Assembly (NCBI RefSeq): GCF_010119225.1
Contig: NZ_WNKF01000023.1
Span: 1 to 64,000 of the forward strand
Direction of reading: 5' to 3'
Source of the DNA: Cyclobacterium roseum
GTDB lineage: Bacteria > Bacteroidota > Bacteroidia > Cytophagales > Cyclobacteriaceae
DNA: 64,000 nt
Below, one piece after another: positions 14,767-23,944 of the stretch (position 1 is its first letter; every line of letters begins with the position of its first letter). The notes under the pieces were generated by a model. That model was not told where the DNA came from. It saw only the letters and a program-made list of their open reading frames with translations, and made no database searches. The translations under genes and the position numbers were made by a program.

Positions 14767-15899
14767 TGATGCTTATGATGACCAAAGCAATTCAAGGTTT
14801 ATTTCTATTCCTCACCCTTCTTTCGACCCAGGCTTGCGAGCAGGAGGAAGTAGATGGGCAGGTAGTCTTGCCCAGCAACCTGGAAGTTTCCCTGGAGAAA
14901 CAGGCGAACGGGCTGGTGCAGGTTACCTTTACGGCGGAAAAGGCTAACTTTTTCCGGGTGAGTTTCGGTGCCGAAAGTGAATTGCCGGAGTTGGTGAGTG
15001 GAAACGAAGCAAGCTACCGCTACGGCAGCCCCGGAGTGTATACCATTCGGGTGCAGGCCCATGCTACGGAAACTAACTTTATCAGTGAAGAAAGGACGAT
15101 CACCATTTCCGAACAAGATCTGGGCCTGGGCATTCCGGAATCGGGCTTTACCTCTCCGGAGCGTTACGAGGGGTATTCCCTGGTTTGGCGGGACGAGTTC
15201 GAGGGAACAAGTCTTTCCGGAGACTGGGTGGCAGAAATCGGAGACGGTTGCCCGAACTTGTGTGGCTGGGGAAATAATGAACTCCAGTTTTACCGTAGAG
15301 AGAATGCCGAATTGAAAGACGGGTATTTGGTGATTACGGCAAAAGAAGAGTCCATGGGAGGAAAAAACTATACTTCTAGCCGGCTAAAAACGCAGGGGCA
15401 GCAAAACTTTCAGTTTGGAAGGATTGATTTTCGGGCCGCCTTGCCCAGGGGACAGGGCATCTGGCCGGCATTTTGGATGCTGGGAGAAAGCATTACCGAA
15501 ACGCCCTGGCCGGCCAGTGGAGAAATCGACATCATGGAAATGATCGGAGGGGCTGCCGATGGACGGGACAATACCGTTCACGGAACGCTTCACTGGGATA
15601 ATAACGGTGCCTATGCCACTGCCGGCGGAAAAACCTCACTCCCTGAAGGAGCCATTTTCAAGGATAGCTTTCACGTATTTTCCATCATTTGGACCGAAGA
15701 GTCCATTACCTGGCTGCTGGATGATGAGGAGTTTCATGAGATAAACATCGCTTCCGGTGCCATGGATGAATTTCGGGAGCCGTTTTTTCTGCTGATTAAT
15801 CTGGCGGTAGGCGGCAATTGGCCCGGAAATCCGGATGCCAGTACCAACTTCCCCCAACAATTGGTGGTGGATTATGTGCGGGTCTTTCAGCGGGAGTAA
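14763..15899 (+). CDS. GH16 endo-beta-glucanase (laminarinase type) lipoprotein
   Basis: A 378-residue lipoprotein (lipobox LSTQAC) with a short PKD/Ig-like N-terminal module (about 35-115) and a GH16 domain from about residue 135 to the end. The catalytic motif GEIDIMEMIG holds the nucleophile Glu, the helper Asp and the acid/base Glu of GH16. WPAFWML and the terminal VDYVRVFQ strand are also typical. The family endo-hydrolyses beta-1,3 or mixed-linkage beta-glucans; laminarin is the likeliest substrate. ATG 14763 overlaps the upstream stop, and M7 is an alternative start. It is the only glycoside hydrolase in the locus, so further breakdown of the oligosaccharides must be encoded elsewhere. 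Confidence 0.9.
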   Translation: MMMLMMTKAIQGLFLFLTLLSTQACEQEEVDGQVVLPSNLEVSLEKQANGLVQVTFTAEKANFFRVSFGAESELPELVSGNEASYRYGSPGVYTIRVQAHATETNFISEERTITISEQDLGLGIPESGFTSPERYEGYSLVWRDEFEGTSLSGDWVAEIGDGCPNLCGWGNNELQFYRRENAELKDGYLVITAKEESMGGKNYTSSRLKTQGQQNFQFGRIDFRAALPRGQGIWPAFWMLGESITETPWPASGEIDIMEMIGGAADGRDNTVHGTLHWDNNGAYATAGGKTSLPEGAIFKDSFHVFSIIWTEESITWLLDDEEFHEINIASGAMDEFREPFFLLINLAVGGNWPGNPDASTNFPQQLVVDYVRVFQRE

Positions 15900-15929
15900 G
15901 GGATTACCTATTTCCTATTGGTTATATAG

Positions 15930-15959
15930 AAGCGGTTCTCAAGGGAGCCGCTTTTTTTC
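15930..15959 (+). terminator. Intrinsic terminator of the glucan locus
   Basis: AAGCGGTTC TCAAG GGAGCCGCTT (stem with one mismatch) is followed by a run of seven T residues, about 30 bp after the GH16 stop. Confidence 0.75.
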
Positions 15960-15984
15960 TTAGCTTAAAAATTAAGGATAAAAG

Positions 15985-16200
15985 GGTTTCACGCAGCGGG
16001 CGCAGCGAAAGGCGCGGCGATCGCAGCGGGTTGGGTTCATCGGGTTGTTGTCTTGGTGAGCCCTTCTCGTCAATGGTAGGCTTAACATTTAAAAAACGCA
16101 AAAATCGGGATGACGGTGTAAAAAAACCAACCCCGGTAGGGGTGACATGTTGGTAGCCCCGGGTAAGCCGACGCAGGAGGTGCGACCCGGGGTAAAATAG
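15985..16200. repeat. Composite dispersed repeat, right-hand copy 1
   Basis: GGGTTTCACGCAGCGGGCGC, then GATCGCAGCGGGTTGGG, TTGTTGTCTTGGTGAGC and CGTCAATGG match the left copy near 5025-5115. From 16126 the GTAGCCCCGGGTAAGC / GACGCAGGAGGTGCGAC module matches 5406-5472. Orientation is the same as on the left side of the PUL. No gene is seen here. Confidence 0.7.
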
Positions 16201-16370
16201 CGTTGGTTTTAAAGCATTAGCCGCAAGCAAGTTCAATAGTGAAACGAGCCTTTCGCTAATGCCAGTGGCCCCTTGATCTTTAAATTCTGCTTTAAATTCT
16301 GCCATCGGTAAAAGATGAGAAAAGAAAATTCAGGCAAGTGGAGGCAAAATTCTGGGCCTGGGAAAAAGGG

Positions 16371-16520
16371 TTTCACGCAGCGAAATGCGCGACGAACGCA
16401 GCGAGGGGCAATGCAGAGGATTGGGTAAATCAAGTTTCCGTACTCAGGTGGTATGTAAATGGGGATATGTGATAGTCCCCGCCGCGTCCACCGCGACCCC
16501 TTTGCGGCCGCCGCGTGAAA
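16371..16520. repeat. Composite dispersed repeat, right-hand copy 2
   Basis: TTTCACGCAGCGAAATGCG, then GAACGCAGCGAGGGGCAATG, GGATTGGGTAAATCAAG, CGTACTCAGGTGG, GGGGATATGTGATA and a GCGTCCACCGCG tail. The first half matches 4874-4970 and the second half 5477-5545. The stretch 15960-16632 contains repeats only. Confidence 0.7.
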
Positions 16521-16632
16521 CACATACGCTGCCTTATGGGGTCTTGGCTAGGGTACAGCGAAACGGCAACAGTATTTTTACCTGCAGCTAAAATAAGTAA
16601 GATAGAACAACCGCCCTTATTTTCAAATGACC

Positions 16633-18648
16633 CTATTGCCGCCGGGCAAATGCTTCCTTAGCGGCATCCAGAAACTCCACAAACTTCTGAATATCTGTTT
16701 CGTAGGCGATGGGATTCACCAGCAATTCCTCCTCATGATCCAGAATGACATAATAGGGCTGTGCATTGTTATTGAATCGCGTGATTTGAAAATCGGCGTT
16801 TTGTTTGCCGATGGTGGTTTTTTCCTTGTTGTCGTACGTGGAAATATACCATTCCGATTCGGGTAGGGTGTAGCGTTCGTCAATGTACAGGGCCACCATC
16901 ACAAAATCCTCTTTCAGCCTTTTCAATACCCTTGGATCAGACCAGACGCGTGCTTCCATTTCCCGGCAATTCACACAGCCATGCCCCGTAAAATCGATAA
17001 ATAAGGGTTTATCCTGCCTTCTGGCTGCTTCCAGGGCCTGCTGGTAATCGAAGTAGCCCTGAATGCCGTGTGGGAAATGAAGGAAATCGGCGTATTTCGG
17101 AACCTCATCCAGTTCCTGATCCGAAGACGAAGCGTTTTCCCTGCTGATCTTTACCAAATCAAAATCATGGGAAGATATGGGAGGAAGGTAGCCGCTCAGT
17201 GCTTTTAGCGGGGCTCCCCACAAACCGGGTATCATATAGACCACGAATACAAAAGTGACCATGGCCAGCAGCAACCGGGGAACGCCCAGGTATTCCAGGG
17301 GACTGTCGTGTGGAAGCCGCAATTTTCCCAGCAGGTAGAGTCCCAACAGGGCAAAAATGACAATCCAGATAGCCAGATAAATATCCCGGTCCAGCATTCC
17401 CCAATGGTATACCTGGTCGGCAATACTCAGGAACTTAAAGGCCAGCGCCAATTCCAAAAATCCCAGGACCACCTTGACAGAATTAAGCCAGCCGCCTGAT
17501 TTGGGAAGTGAATTAAGCCAGCCCGGAAAAATAGCAAAGAGGGTAAAAGGAAGCGCAAAGGCCAGCGCAAAGGCAAACATGCCTAAAATGGGTTTTAACA
17601 GGGCACCACCGGCTGAACTGATCAATATAGATCCCACAATAGGACCGGTACAGGAAAAGGAAACGAGCACCAGGGTAAACGCCATAAAGAAAATACCGGC
17701 TATTCCTCCTTTATCCGCTTTGGCATCTATTTTATTCACAAAACCAGTGGGCAGGGTGATCTCAAATAGGCCGAGAAAAGCCAAGGCAAAGAAAATGAAA
17801 ACGGCGAAAAAGAAAATATTGGGTAACCAATGGGTAGAAAGCCAATTGGCAAATTCCGGCCCTTGTACGGCAGCGACAATGGTTCCTGCAATGGTATAGA
17901 TAGCGATGATGGAAAACCCGTAAATAAAGGCGTTACGATACCCCTGAAATTTGGAATTCGCCCTGCCGGTAAAAAAGGTTACCGTCATGGGAATCATGGG
18001 AAACACGCAGGGAGTTAGCAAAGCAGCCAAGCCAGCCAGAAAGGCAATGAGCATGAAGCTAACTAAGGAAGACTCCGGCTGTTCCAAGGTAATGGTGGAC
18101 GATTCCCCGGTCTCCTTTTCTTCCTCTGCATTGAACAGGTCAGCATCGGAAGCTTCCGGTTCGGATGAACTTGCCGGGGCATTTCCCAATGCAATAGAGA
18201 AATCCTCCTGATAGTTGATGCACTGGTTGGTAATATCGGAACACATTTGGTATTCCAGGGTACCTTGAATCAGCACATCTTCTTCTTCGATCAGCAGGGT
18301 CTGTTGAAATTCCCCTTCCTTGTCAAAATAGGTGACCTCTCCTTCCCATACTTCCTCATACTTGGTTTTTGGATTTATAGCGGTCAAATCCCCGACCGGG
18401 CGGAATCCTTTTTGGTCTTCCCAAACGATCTCAGTCAGCAAAGGCCCCAGGTTGGGATCAAAATCATTGGAATAGATGTACCAATTGATAGGAATGGCAG
18501 CATTTAGAATCAGGGTAACTTCTTCTCCGACCCCGGCTTCCGGATTATCTATCCGTATATCCCACTTGGGGGGAGAAATTACCTGAGCGTTCAGGCTGGT
18601 CGCAAAAGCAAGCAGGAAAAAAAGGGGAATCAAATAAGATACCTTCAT
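16633..18648 (-). CDS. dsbD: DsbD-family thiol:disulfide interchange protein
   Basis: A 671-residue three-part protein. Signal peptide (ends SLNAQ); N-terminal DsbD-alpha domain with the cysteine pair C-SDITNQ-C (motif MCSDITNQC); acidic linker; a membrane domain of about eight helices (from LVSFMLIAFLAGLAALLTPC to the helix ending LWGAPLKAL) with cysteines in LLTPCVFP and SFSCTGP; and a C-terminal thioredoxin-like domain with C-V-N-C in FTGHGCVNCREME. It passes electrons from cytoplasmic thioredoxin across the inner membrane to periplasmic disulfides. It is transcribed alone, leftward. A separate DsbD-alpha-like domain is encoded at 56887. Confidence 0.9.
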   Translation of the reverse strand: MKVSYLIPLFFLLAFATSLNAQVISPPKWDIRIDNPEAGVGEEVTLILNAAIPINWYIYSNDFDPNLGPLLTEIVWEDQKGFRPVGDLTAINPKTKYEEVWEGEVTYFDKEGEFQQTLLIEEEDVLIQGTLEYQMCSDITNQCINYQEDFSIALGNAPASSSEPEASDADLFNAEEEKETGESSTITLEQPESSLVSFMLIAFLAGLAALLTPCVFPMIPMTVTFFTGRANSKFQGYRNAFIYGFSIIAIYTIAGTIVAAVQGPEFANWLSTHWLPNIFFFAVFIFFALAFLGLFEITLPTGFVNKIDAKADKGGIAGIFFMAFTLVLVSFSCTGPIVGSILISSAGGALLKPILGMFAFALAFALPFTLFAIFPGWLNSLPKSGGWLNSVKVVLGFLELALAFKFLSIADQVYHWGMLDRDIYLAIWIVIFALLGLYLLGKLRLPHDSPLEYLGVPRLLLAMVTFVFVVYMIPGLWGAPLKALSGYLPPISSHDFDLVKISRENASSSDQELDEVPKYADFLHFPHGIQGYFDYQQALEAARRQDKPLFIDFTGHGCVNCREMEARVWSDPRVLKRLKEDFVMVALYIDERYTLPESEWYISTYDNKEKTTIGKQNADFQITRFNNNAQPYYVILDHEEELLVNPIAYETDIQKFVEFLDAAKEAFARRQ

Positions 18649-18736
18649 AAATTTTATGGGCCATTCAATGGTTCAGAAATCAATCCATTCCCTCTATTAA
18701 TTAAAAAGGTACTGGATAAGTTCCTGAGAGTAGTGA

Positions 18737-20131
18737 TTAGGATTTTTCCTTTGAAAGTTGGTGGAAATGCTTAAAAAACAAGGCAATGGTTTCGATGCCT
18801 TTCAGGTAATTAGCAACCCCATAATGTTCGTTTGGAGAATGAATTGCATCGGTATCCAGTCCAAATCCCAATAAAATTGGGTCCAGGCCCAATACCTTCT
18901 GAAAGAGTGCCGTGATGGGGATCGACCCCCCTTCCCGGGTAGGGATGGCTTTTTTACCAAAGGCTTCCTGAATGGCGGCTTCTGCTGCCTGATAGCCGAT
19001 GGAGTCGGTAGGAACCACTGCAGCTTGTCCTCCATGGTGGGGAACCACTTTCACTTTTACGGCGGGAGGAGCGATGCGTTTAAAATGCTGTTCAAATAAC
19101 TGGGCGATGGCTTTGTGCTCCTGATCGGGGACCAGGCGCATGGAAATCTTCGCATGGGCTTTGGAAGGCAGTACGGTTTTGGCTCCCTCTCCTATGTAGC
19201 CGCCCCAAATACCATTCACGTCCAGCGTGGGCCGGATGCCTACCCGTTCAATGGTGGTGTACCCTTTCTCTCCATAGGTTTCTTTTACATCCAGCTTTCG
19301 CTTGAAATCCGCTTCCTCAAAAGGAGCTTGATTTAATTGCTTTCGGTATACCGGGCCGTACTCCTGCACCTGATCGTAAAATCCCGGGATGGTAATGTGG
19401 TTGTCCTCATCGTGCAGGGAAGCGATCATTTTACACAACACGTTGATGGGATTCGCTACGGATCCACCGAAGGTTCCGCTGTGCAGGTCCTTATTGGGCC
19501 CTGTGACTTCCACCTGCAGGTAGGCTAGCCCGCGCAATCCCACCGTCACGGAGGGATGTTCCAGCGAAATCATGGAAGTGTCCGAAATCAATACCACGTC
19601 CGCTTTCAGCTTTTCCTGATTTTTCTGAACAAAGAGGTCCAGGTTTTCGGATCCCACCTCCTCTTCTCCCTCAATCATGAATTTCACATTGCATTGAAGC
19701 ATGCCTTCCGCTATCATGGCTTCAAAGGCCTTCACATGCATGTAAAACTGCCCCTTGTCATCCGCTGATCCCCGTGCGAAAATGGCCCCTTCCGGGTGCA
19801 GTTCTGTGTTACGAATCACGGGTTCAAAGGGAGGAGAATCCCATAACTCCAAAGGATCTGCTGGTTGCACATCGTAGTGACCATAGATTAAAATGGTAGG
19901 GGCTGCCGGATCAACGATCTTTTCTCCGTACACGATGGGGAAACCAGCCGTTGCGCAGATTTCGGCATGGTCGACCCCGGAGGCAATTAACTTCTCTTTG
20001 ACAAATTCGGCGGCTTTCACCACTTCTTCCTTATAGGCCGGGTCTGCACTGACAGAGGGGATTTTCAGTAAGTCTACCAATTCATCTAAAAACCGGGGAG
20101 AATTTGCTGCTATGTAACGCTGAATGGACAT
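18737..20131 (-). CDS. M20-family dipeptidase / metallopeptidase
   Basis: A 464-residue M20 peptidase of the cytosolic nonspecific dipeptidase/PepV-like group. Zinc-site motifs are in order: H in YGHYDVQP, D in RGSADDKG (bridging), the catalytic and metal Glu in EGEEEVGSEN, D in LISDTSM, and H in HSPNEHYG near the end. A dimerisation lid domain is inserted in the middle (from about residue 210, LHSGTFGGSVANP). There is no signal peptide. It probably cleaves dipeptides or small acylated amino acids in the cytoplasm. It lies between dsbD and oxyR, all three on the minus strand but with separate spacing. Confidence 0.9.
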   Translation of the reverse strand: MSIQRYIAANSPRFLDELVDLLKIPSVSADPAYKEEVVKAAEFVKEKLIASGVDHAEICATAGFPIVYGEKIVDPAAPTILIYGHYDVQPADPLELWDSPPFEPVIRNTELHPEGAIFARGSADDKGQFYMHVKAFEAMIAEGMLQCNVKFMIEGEEEVGSENLDLFVQKNQEKLKADVVLISDTSMISLEHPSVTVGLRGLAYLQVEVTGPNKDLHSGTFGGSVANPINVLCKMIASLHDEDNHITIPGFYDQVQEYGPVYRKQLNQAPFEEADFKRKLDVKETYGEKGYTTIERVGIRPTLDVNGIWGGYIGEGAKTVLPSKAHAKISMRLVPDQEHKAIAQLFEQHFKRIAPPAVKVKVVPHHGGQAAVVPTDSIGYQAAEAAIQEAFGKKAIPTREGGSIPITALFQKVLGLDPILLGFGLDTDAIHSPNEHYGVANYLKGIETIALFFKHFHQLSKEKS

Positions 20132-20187
20132 GTATTTTTCGTTCTTGATTTCAAGATCGAAATTAATGCTTTTTAAAGGATTTTCCT

Positions 20188-21123
20188 TTATAATTTAAAA
20201 CTTACCAGCTTGCCCTCCTTTTTGGAAAGCATGTGGGCCGGGACTACATTTCGAATCTCCTCAAAAAGTAGGGAAACCAACTTTTGTTTCAGAAAGCTAC
20301 GGGTGAGAATCAGGCTTACCTCCCGGACGGGAGCCTCTCCCCGAAAAGGCCGCAGCCTGCTTTTTTCCTCTTCACTCAGGCCTTCTGTAGCCAGCTCAGG
20401 TAGCAGGGTGATTCCCTTGTAGCGGTTGACCATGTTTTTCAATCCTTCCAATGAACCACTTTCGTAGTGAAAATTCATCCGTTGAAATTTATTTTGATCG
20501 CAAAGGTTGAGTACCTGATCCCGAAAACAATGACCCTGCTGCAAGACCCACAGGTCTTCTGATAGAATGGCTCCTGCTTCCACCTGATCCTGTTTTAACA
20601 GGGGGTGGTACTTCGACAGGTATACGAAAAACTTCTCGTAGAAAATGGGCTTTTCCACGATTCCCGATTCCTCTAGCGGGGTGACCACCAGCCCTATATC
20701 CAGTTCGTCGTTTTTTAGCTTTTTTAAGATGTCTTCCGTTACCATCTCCTGTACTTGTAGCTGCACACGAGGGTATTTTTGGATAAAGTTTTGGATAAAA
20801 AGCGGCAACAAATAAGGAGCAATCGTGGGAATGACCCCCATTTTGATCAGGCCGCTCACATCTCCCTTCATTTGGGAGACCAACTCGAAGATTCCCTTGC
20901 TTTCGGAAACGACTTTTTTGGCCTGAGCAATGATCCTTTCACCGATTTCCGTGGGAATGACAGGCATTTTTGACCTGTCAAAGAGAATGACTCCCAATTC
21001 TTTTTCCAATTTACTCACCTGAGCACTCAGGGTTGGCTGGGTGACAAAACAGGCTTCGGCTGCATGGCCGAAATGGCGGCACTTATCGACTGCCAATATG
21101 TATTCCAGTTGCTGAATGGTCAT
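20188..21123 (-). CDS. oxyR: OxyR peroxide-sensing LysR-family regulator
   Basis: A 311-residue LysR regulator. The N-terminal winged helix (MTIQQLEYILAVDKCRHFGH, FVTQPTLSAQ) recognises DNA and residues from about 90 form the two-lobed sensor. Cysteines fall at residues 199 and 208 in GHCFRDQVLNLC, the same positions and context as the redox-active C199/C208 pair of Escherichia coli OxyR. It should therefore sense hydrogen peroxide by disulfide formation. It is divergent from an iron-uptake operon with about 120 bp between starts, which suggests it may control that operon as well as itself (inference). Confidence 0.92.
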   Translation of the reverse strand: MTIQQLEYILAVDKCRHFGHAAEACFVTQPTLSAQVSKLEKELGVILFDRSKMPVIPTEIGERIIAQAKKVVSESKGIFELVSQMKGDVSGLIKMGVIPTIAPYLLPLFIQNFIQKYPRVQLQVQEMVTEDILKKLKNDELDIGLVVTPLEESGIVEKPIFYEKFFVYLSKYHPLLKQDQVEAGAILSEDLWVLQQGHCFRDQVLNLCDQNKFQRMNFHYESGSLEGLKNMVNRYKGITLLPELATEGLSEEEKSRLRPFRGEAPVREVSLILTRSFLKQKLVSLLFEEIRNVVPAHMLSKKEGKLVSFKL

Positions 21124-21202
21124 TATACCTTTCTGGTGTGGCGTTAATTTCTCTTGCTAAATAGGCTTCGCAAATATAAAAATCTTTTTTCTTTTATTTA
21201 GA

Positions 21203-21228
21203 TTTGATATAAATAATGCCTAATTTTG
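21203..21228 (+). promoter_or_regulatory. -7 element of the iron-transport operon
   Basis: TAATTTTG at 21221-21228 fits TAnnTTTG exactly. The upstream TTTG at 21203-21206 is closer (14 bp) than usual. Transcription would begin near 21235, so the start at ATG 21247 is favoured over the in-frame ATG at 21226, which lies in the promoter. Confidence 0.4.
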
Positions 21229-21246
21229 TCCTCAAACACCGTAATC

Positions 21247-22278
21247 ATGAAGCAAATTCAAACGTTAATTCTTTCCTCCCTGATTTTGGCCGTAACCTTT
21301 TCCTGTGCTCAGAAAAGCTCGGAAGAAGAAGTAGTGAATGTTTACACGCACCGACATTACGATGCCGATCAGCAATTATTCGACGCTTTTACTGCCGAAA
21401 CCGGAATCGAAGTCAATGTAGTTAGTGCCAGTGCCGACGAACTGATCCAGAAACTGGAGTTGGAGGGTGAAGGATCGCCAGCGGATTTGCTGATTACAGT
21501 GGATGCAGGCCGGCTTCATCGGGCTCAGGAAAAAGGCTTGTTTCAGGCAGTTTCCTCCTCGGTATTGGAGCAAAACATCCCTGCAAAGTTTCGAAATCCG
21601 GAAGGCCTCTGGTTTGGGCTGACTTTCAGGGCCCGAATAATGGCCTATCATAAAGAAAGGGTAAATCCGGAAGAGTTGGATACTTACGAAAGCCTTACCG
21701 AACCGCAATGGGCAGGAAGGGTATTGACCCGGTCTTCTGAAAACATTTACAACCAATCCCTGCTGGCTTCTCTAATTGTGGCACATGGGCCCGAAAAAGC
21801 CAAGGAATGGGCGGCCGGACTTTTGGCTAACATGGCCCGGGACCCGAAAGGAAGCGATCGGGATCAGGTGAAAGCCGTTGCTTCCGGAGAGGGAGATGTG
21901 GCCATTGTGAACAGCTACTACATAGGGATCATGCTAAATGATGCCAATCCGGAGACGGTTAAAGCTGCGGAGCAGGTAGGTATATTTTTTCCCAATCAAA
22001 ATGACAGGGGGACCCATATCAATATTTCCGGAGCAGGGGTAACCCGTCATGCTCCCAACAAGGAAAATGCCATTCGTTTGATTGAGTTTTTATCGGAGGA
22101 AAAATCGCAGCAAGTTTTGGCCAATGTAAACTACGAATACCCCGTAAATCCGAAGGTGTCACCTTCCGAATTGCTTCAGAGTTGGGGAGATTTTAAAGCC
22201 GATTCCATAAACCTGTCACTACTTGGCGAAAATAACAGGCAAGCAGTAATTATTTTTGATGAAGTAGGCTGGAAATAA
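21247..22278 (+). CDS. fbpA: Ferric-iron ABC transporter binding lipoprotein
   Basis: A protein of about 343 residues starting MKQIQTLIL with a lipobox-like FSCAQ, so a periplasmic lipoprotein. The FbpA/FutA features are VVNVYTHRHYDADQQLFDAF at the start of the first lobe and NSYYIGIML with paired tyrosines in the ligand region, the residues that bind ferric iron in this family; GTHINISGAGV and NYEYPVNPKV follow near the C-terminus. It captures iron for the permease and ATPase encoded next, 13 bp and further downstream. The family also includes thiamine- and phosphonate-type members, but the tyrosine pattern favours iron. Confidence 0.88.
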   Translation: MKQIQTLILSSLILAVTFSCAQKSSEEEVVNVYTHRHYDADQQLFDAFTAETGIEVNVVSASADELIQKLELEGEGSPADLLITVDAGRLHRAQEKGLFQAVSSSVLEQNIPAKFRNPEGLWFGLTFRARIMAYHKERVNPEELDTYESLTEPQWAGRVLTRSSENIYNQSLLASLIVAHGPEKAKEWAAGLLANMARDPKGSDRDQVKAVASGEGDVAIVNSYYIGIMLNDANPETVKAAEQVGIFFPNQNDRGTHINISGAGVTRHAPNKENAIRLIEFLSEEKSQQVLANVNYEYPVNPKVSPSELLQSWGDFKADSINLSLLGENNRQAVIIFDEVGWK

Positions 22279-22291
22279 TTAGCAAGTAAGA

Positions 22292-23926
22292 TTGGAAATT
22301 GCCAAACAACGAATTTACTGGTGGAATAAGTGGATGACAGGCACCTTACTGGTACTGTTGTTAATAGCTACGCCTCTTTTTACGATTCTTTTTAAGCTGA
22401 CCGACCCACCAGGTGAAAGTTGGATGCATCTTAAGGATACCTTGCTGGCGGGTTATTTTAAAAATACGGTGATTTTACTCGTAGGGGTGGGTATTGGCAC
22501 CTTTTTATTGGGCGTATCGACTGCCTGGGCCGTAACCAATTACCAGTTTCCCGGTAGGAGGTATTTTGAGTGGCTCCTGATTTTACCATTGGGATTTCCG
22601 GGATACATCATGGCCTATACCTATACCGGTATGCTTGATTATTCGGGTCCTTTGCAAGCCTTTCTTAGAAATACCCTGGGTTTTCAGGTCGTTGGAAGCA
22701 TCGTGGATATCATGAACCTTCCCGGGGCAATTTTTATTTTGTCTATCACCTTGTTTCCCTACGTGTATTTGTTATCCAGAGCTTCTTTTCTGCGGCAATC
22801 CCGAACCCTGCAGGAGGCGGCTGCCCTTTTGGGAAGTAATGGCTGGCAAACCTTTCTGAAAGTGGCCCTTCCTATGGCCCGTCCTGCCATTGTCGGGGGC
22901 ATTGCTTTGGCCTCCATGGAGGTGCTAAATGATTACGGCACCGTCAAATATTTCGGAGTAAGTACTTTTACGACCGGAATTTTCCGATCCTGGTTCTCCA
23001 TGGGCGATGTGACGACAGCCATTTATCTGGCCGCCATTCTGATGCTTTTGGTGTTTGTCATTTTATTGCTGGAGGGATGGCAGCGGGGCCACAGGCGGTT
23101 TTCATCCAACCATTCGATAAGCAAGCCATTGGTAAGCGTAGTGCTCCCTACCGGGAAAAAGTGGCTACTCACCTTTTTTTGTTCCACGCTATTTTTCCTC
23201 AGTTTTTTTGCTCCCTTTTTGCAAATTATTCAATGGGTTTGGTTGACGTATCAGCAATCAATGAATGCCGATTTCTTCTATTTAGTGCTTAGAAGTTTCG
23301 GATTGGCAGCGGCAGCAGGCCTGCTGGTGGCCGTGATAGCGGTAATTTTGTTGTATACCTTACGATTAAGCTCCCTACCCTGGCTGAAAAATGTGACCCG
23401 CATCGGCACGCTTGGATATGCCATTCCAGGAGCCGTGATAGCCGTCGGCATTATGGTGCCTGTATTGGGTTTGGACCAGTGGTTGCGGGAAAATCTTTTA
23501 TCAGACCGAATGGGGATGGTCATTTCGGGTACGATTTCGGTGCTTATTTTTGCGTATATCGTTCGGTTTATGGCCGTGGGTTATCATCCGATTGATGCCG
23601 GATTTCAAAAAATCGGCATTCACGTGAATGAGGCCGGAAGGCTTTTGGGTAAAAGCAGCTGGAAAACCTTGTGGAGAATCGATTTGCCCTTGATCAAAGC
23701 AAGCGTATTGAGTGGCATATTGCTGGTGTTTGTGGATGTTTTAAAAGAATTACCCTTAACTTTGATTCTTCGACCGTTTAACTATCATACGTTAGCCACC
23801 AAAGCGTTTGACATGGCCACTAATGAAATGATAGCGGAATCGGCCAATGCCTCTCTGATCATTATCCTTACGGGAATAGTACCCATTGTTTTTCTGAACA
23901 GGATGATCCGGAAGGCGAACGTGTAG
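22292..23926 (+). CDS. fbpB: Ferric-iron ABC transporter permease (fused, 12 TM)
   Basis: A 544-residue inner-membrane permease with two BPD_transp_1 domains in one chain, as in FbpB. Each half has the EAA loop that contacts the ATPase: LQEAAALLGSNGWQTFLKVA near residue 170 and VNEAGRLLGKSSWKTLWRID near 450. About 12 helices are predicted. The start is TTG at 22292 (gives MEIAKQRIYWW); ATG 22334 (MTGTLLV) is an alternative that would begin inside the first helix. It sits between the binding protein and the ATPase, 18 bp before the latter. Confidence 0.9.
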   Translation: MEIAKQRIYWWNKWMTGTLLVLLLIATPLFTILFKLTDPPGESWMHLKDTLLAGYFKNTVILLVGVGIGTFLLGVSTAWAVTNYQFPGRRYFEWLLILPLGFPGYIMAYTYTGMLDYSGPLQAFLRNTLGFQVVGSIVDIMNLPGAIFILSITLFPYVYLLSRASFLRQSRTLQEAAALLGSNGWQTFLKVALPMARPAIVGGIALASMEVLNDYGTVKYFGVSTFTTGIFRSWFSMGDVTTAIYLAAILMLLVFVILLLEGWQRGHRRFSSNHSISKPLVSVVLPTGKKWLLTFFCSTLFFLSFFAPFLQIIQWVWLTYQQSMNADFFYLVLRSFGLAAAAGLLVAVIAVILLYTLRLSSLPWLKNVTRIGTLGYAIPGAVIAVGIMVPVLGLDQWLRENLLSDRMGMVISGTISVLIFAYIVRFMAVGYHPIDAGFQKIGIHVNEAGRLLGKSSWKTLWRIDLPLIKASVLSGILLVFVDVLKELPLTLILRPFNYHTLATKAFDMATNEMIAESANASLIIILTGIVPIVFLNRMIRKANV

Positions 23927-23944
23927 GAAAACTGACATTTTTGA

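Noticed and set aside
15818-16591. Several frames of 60-127 residues on both strands
   Set aside because: They lie across the composite repeat and the end of the GH16 gene, with no protein-like composition or neighbours.
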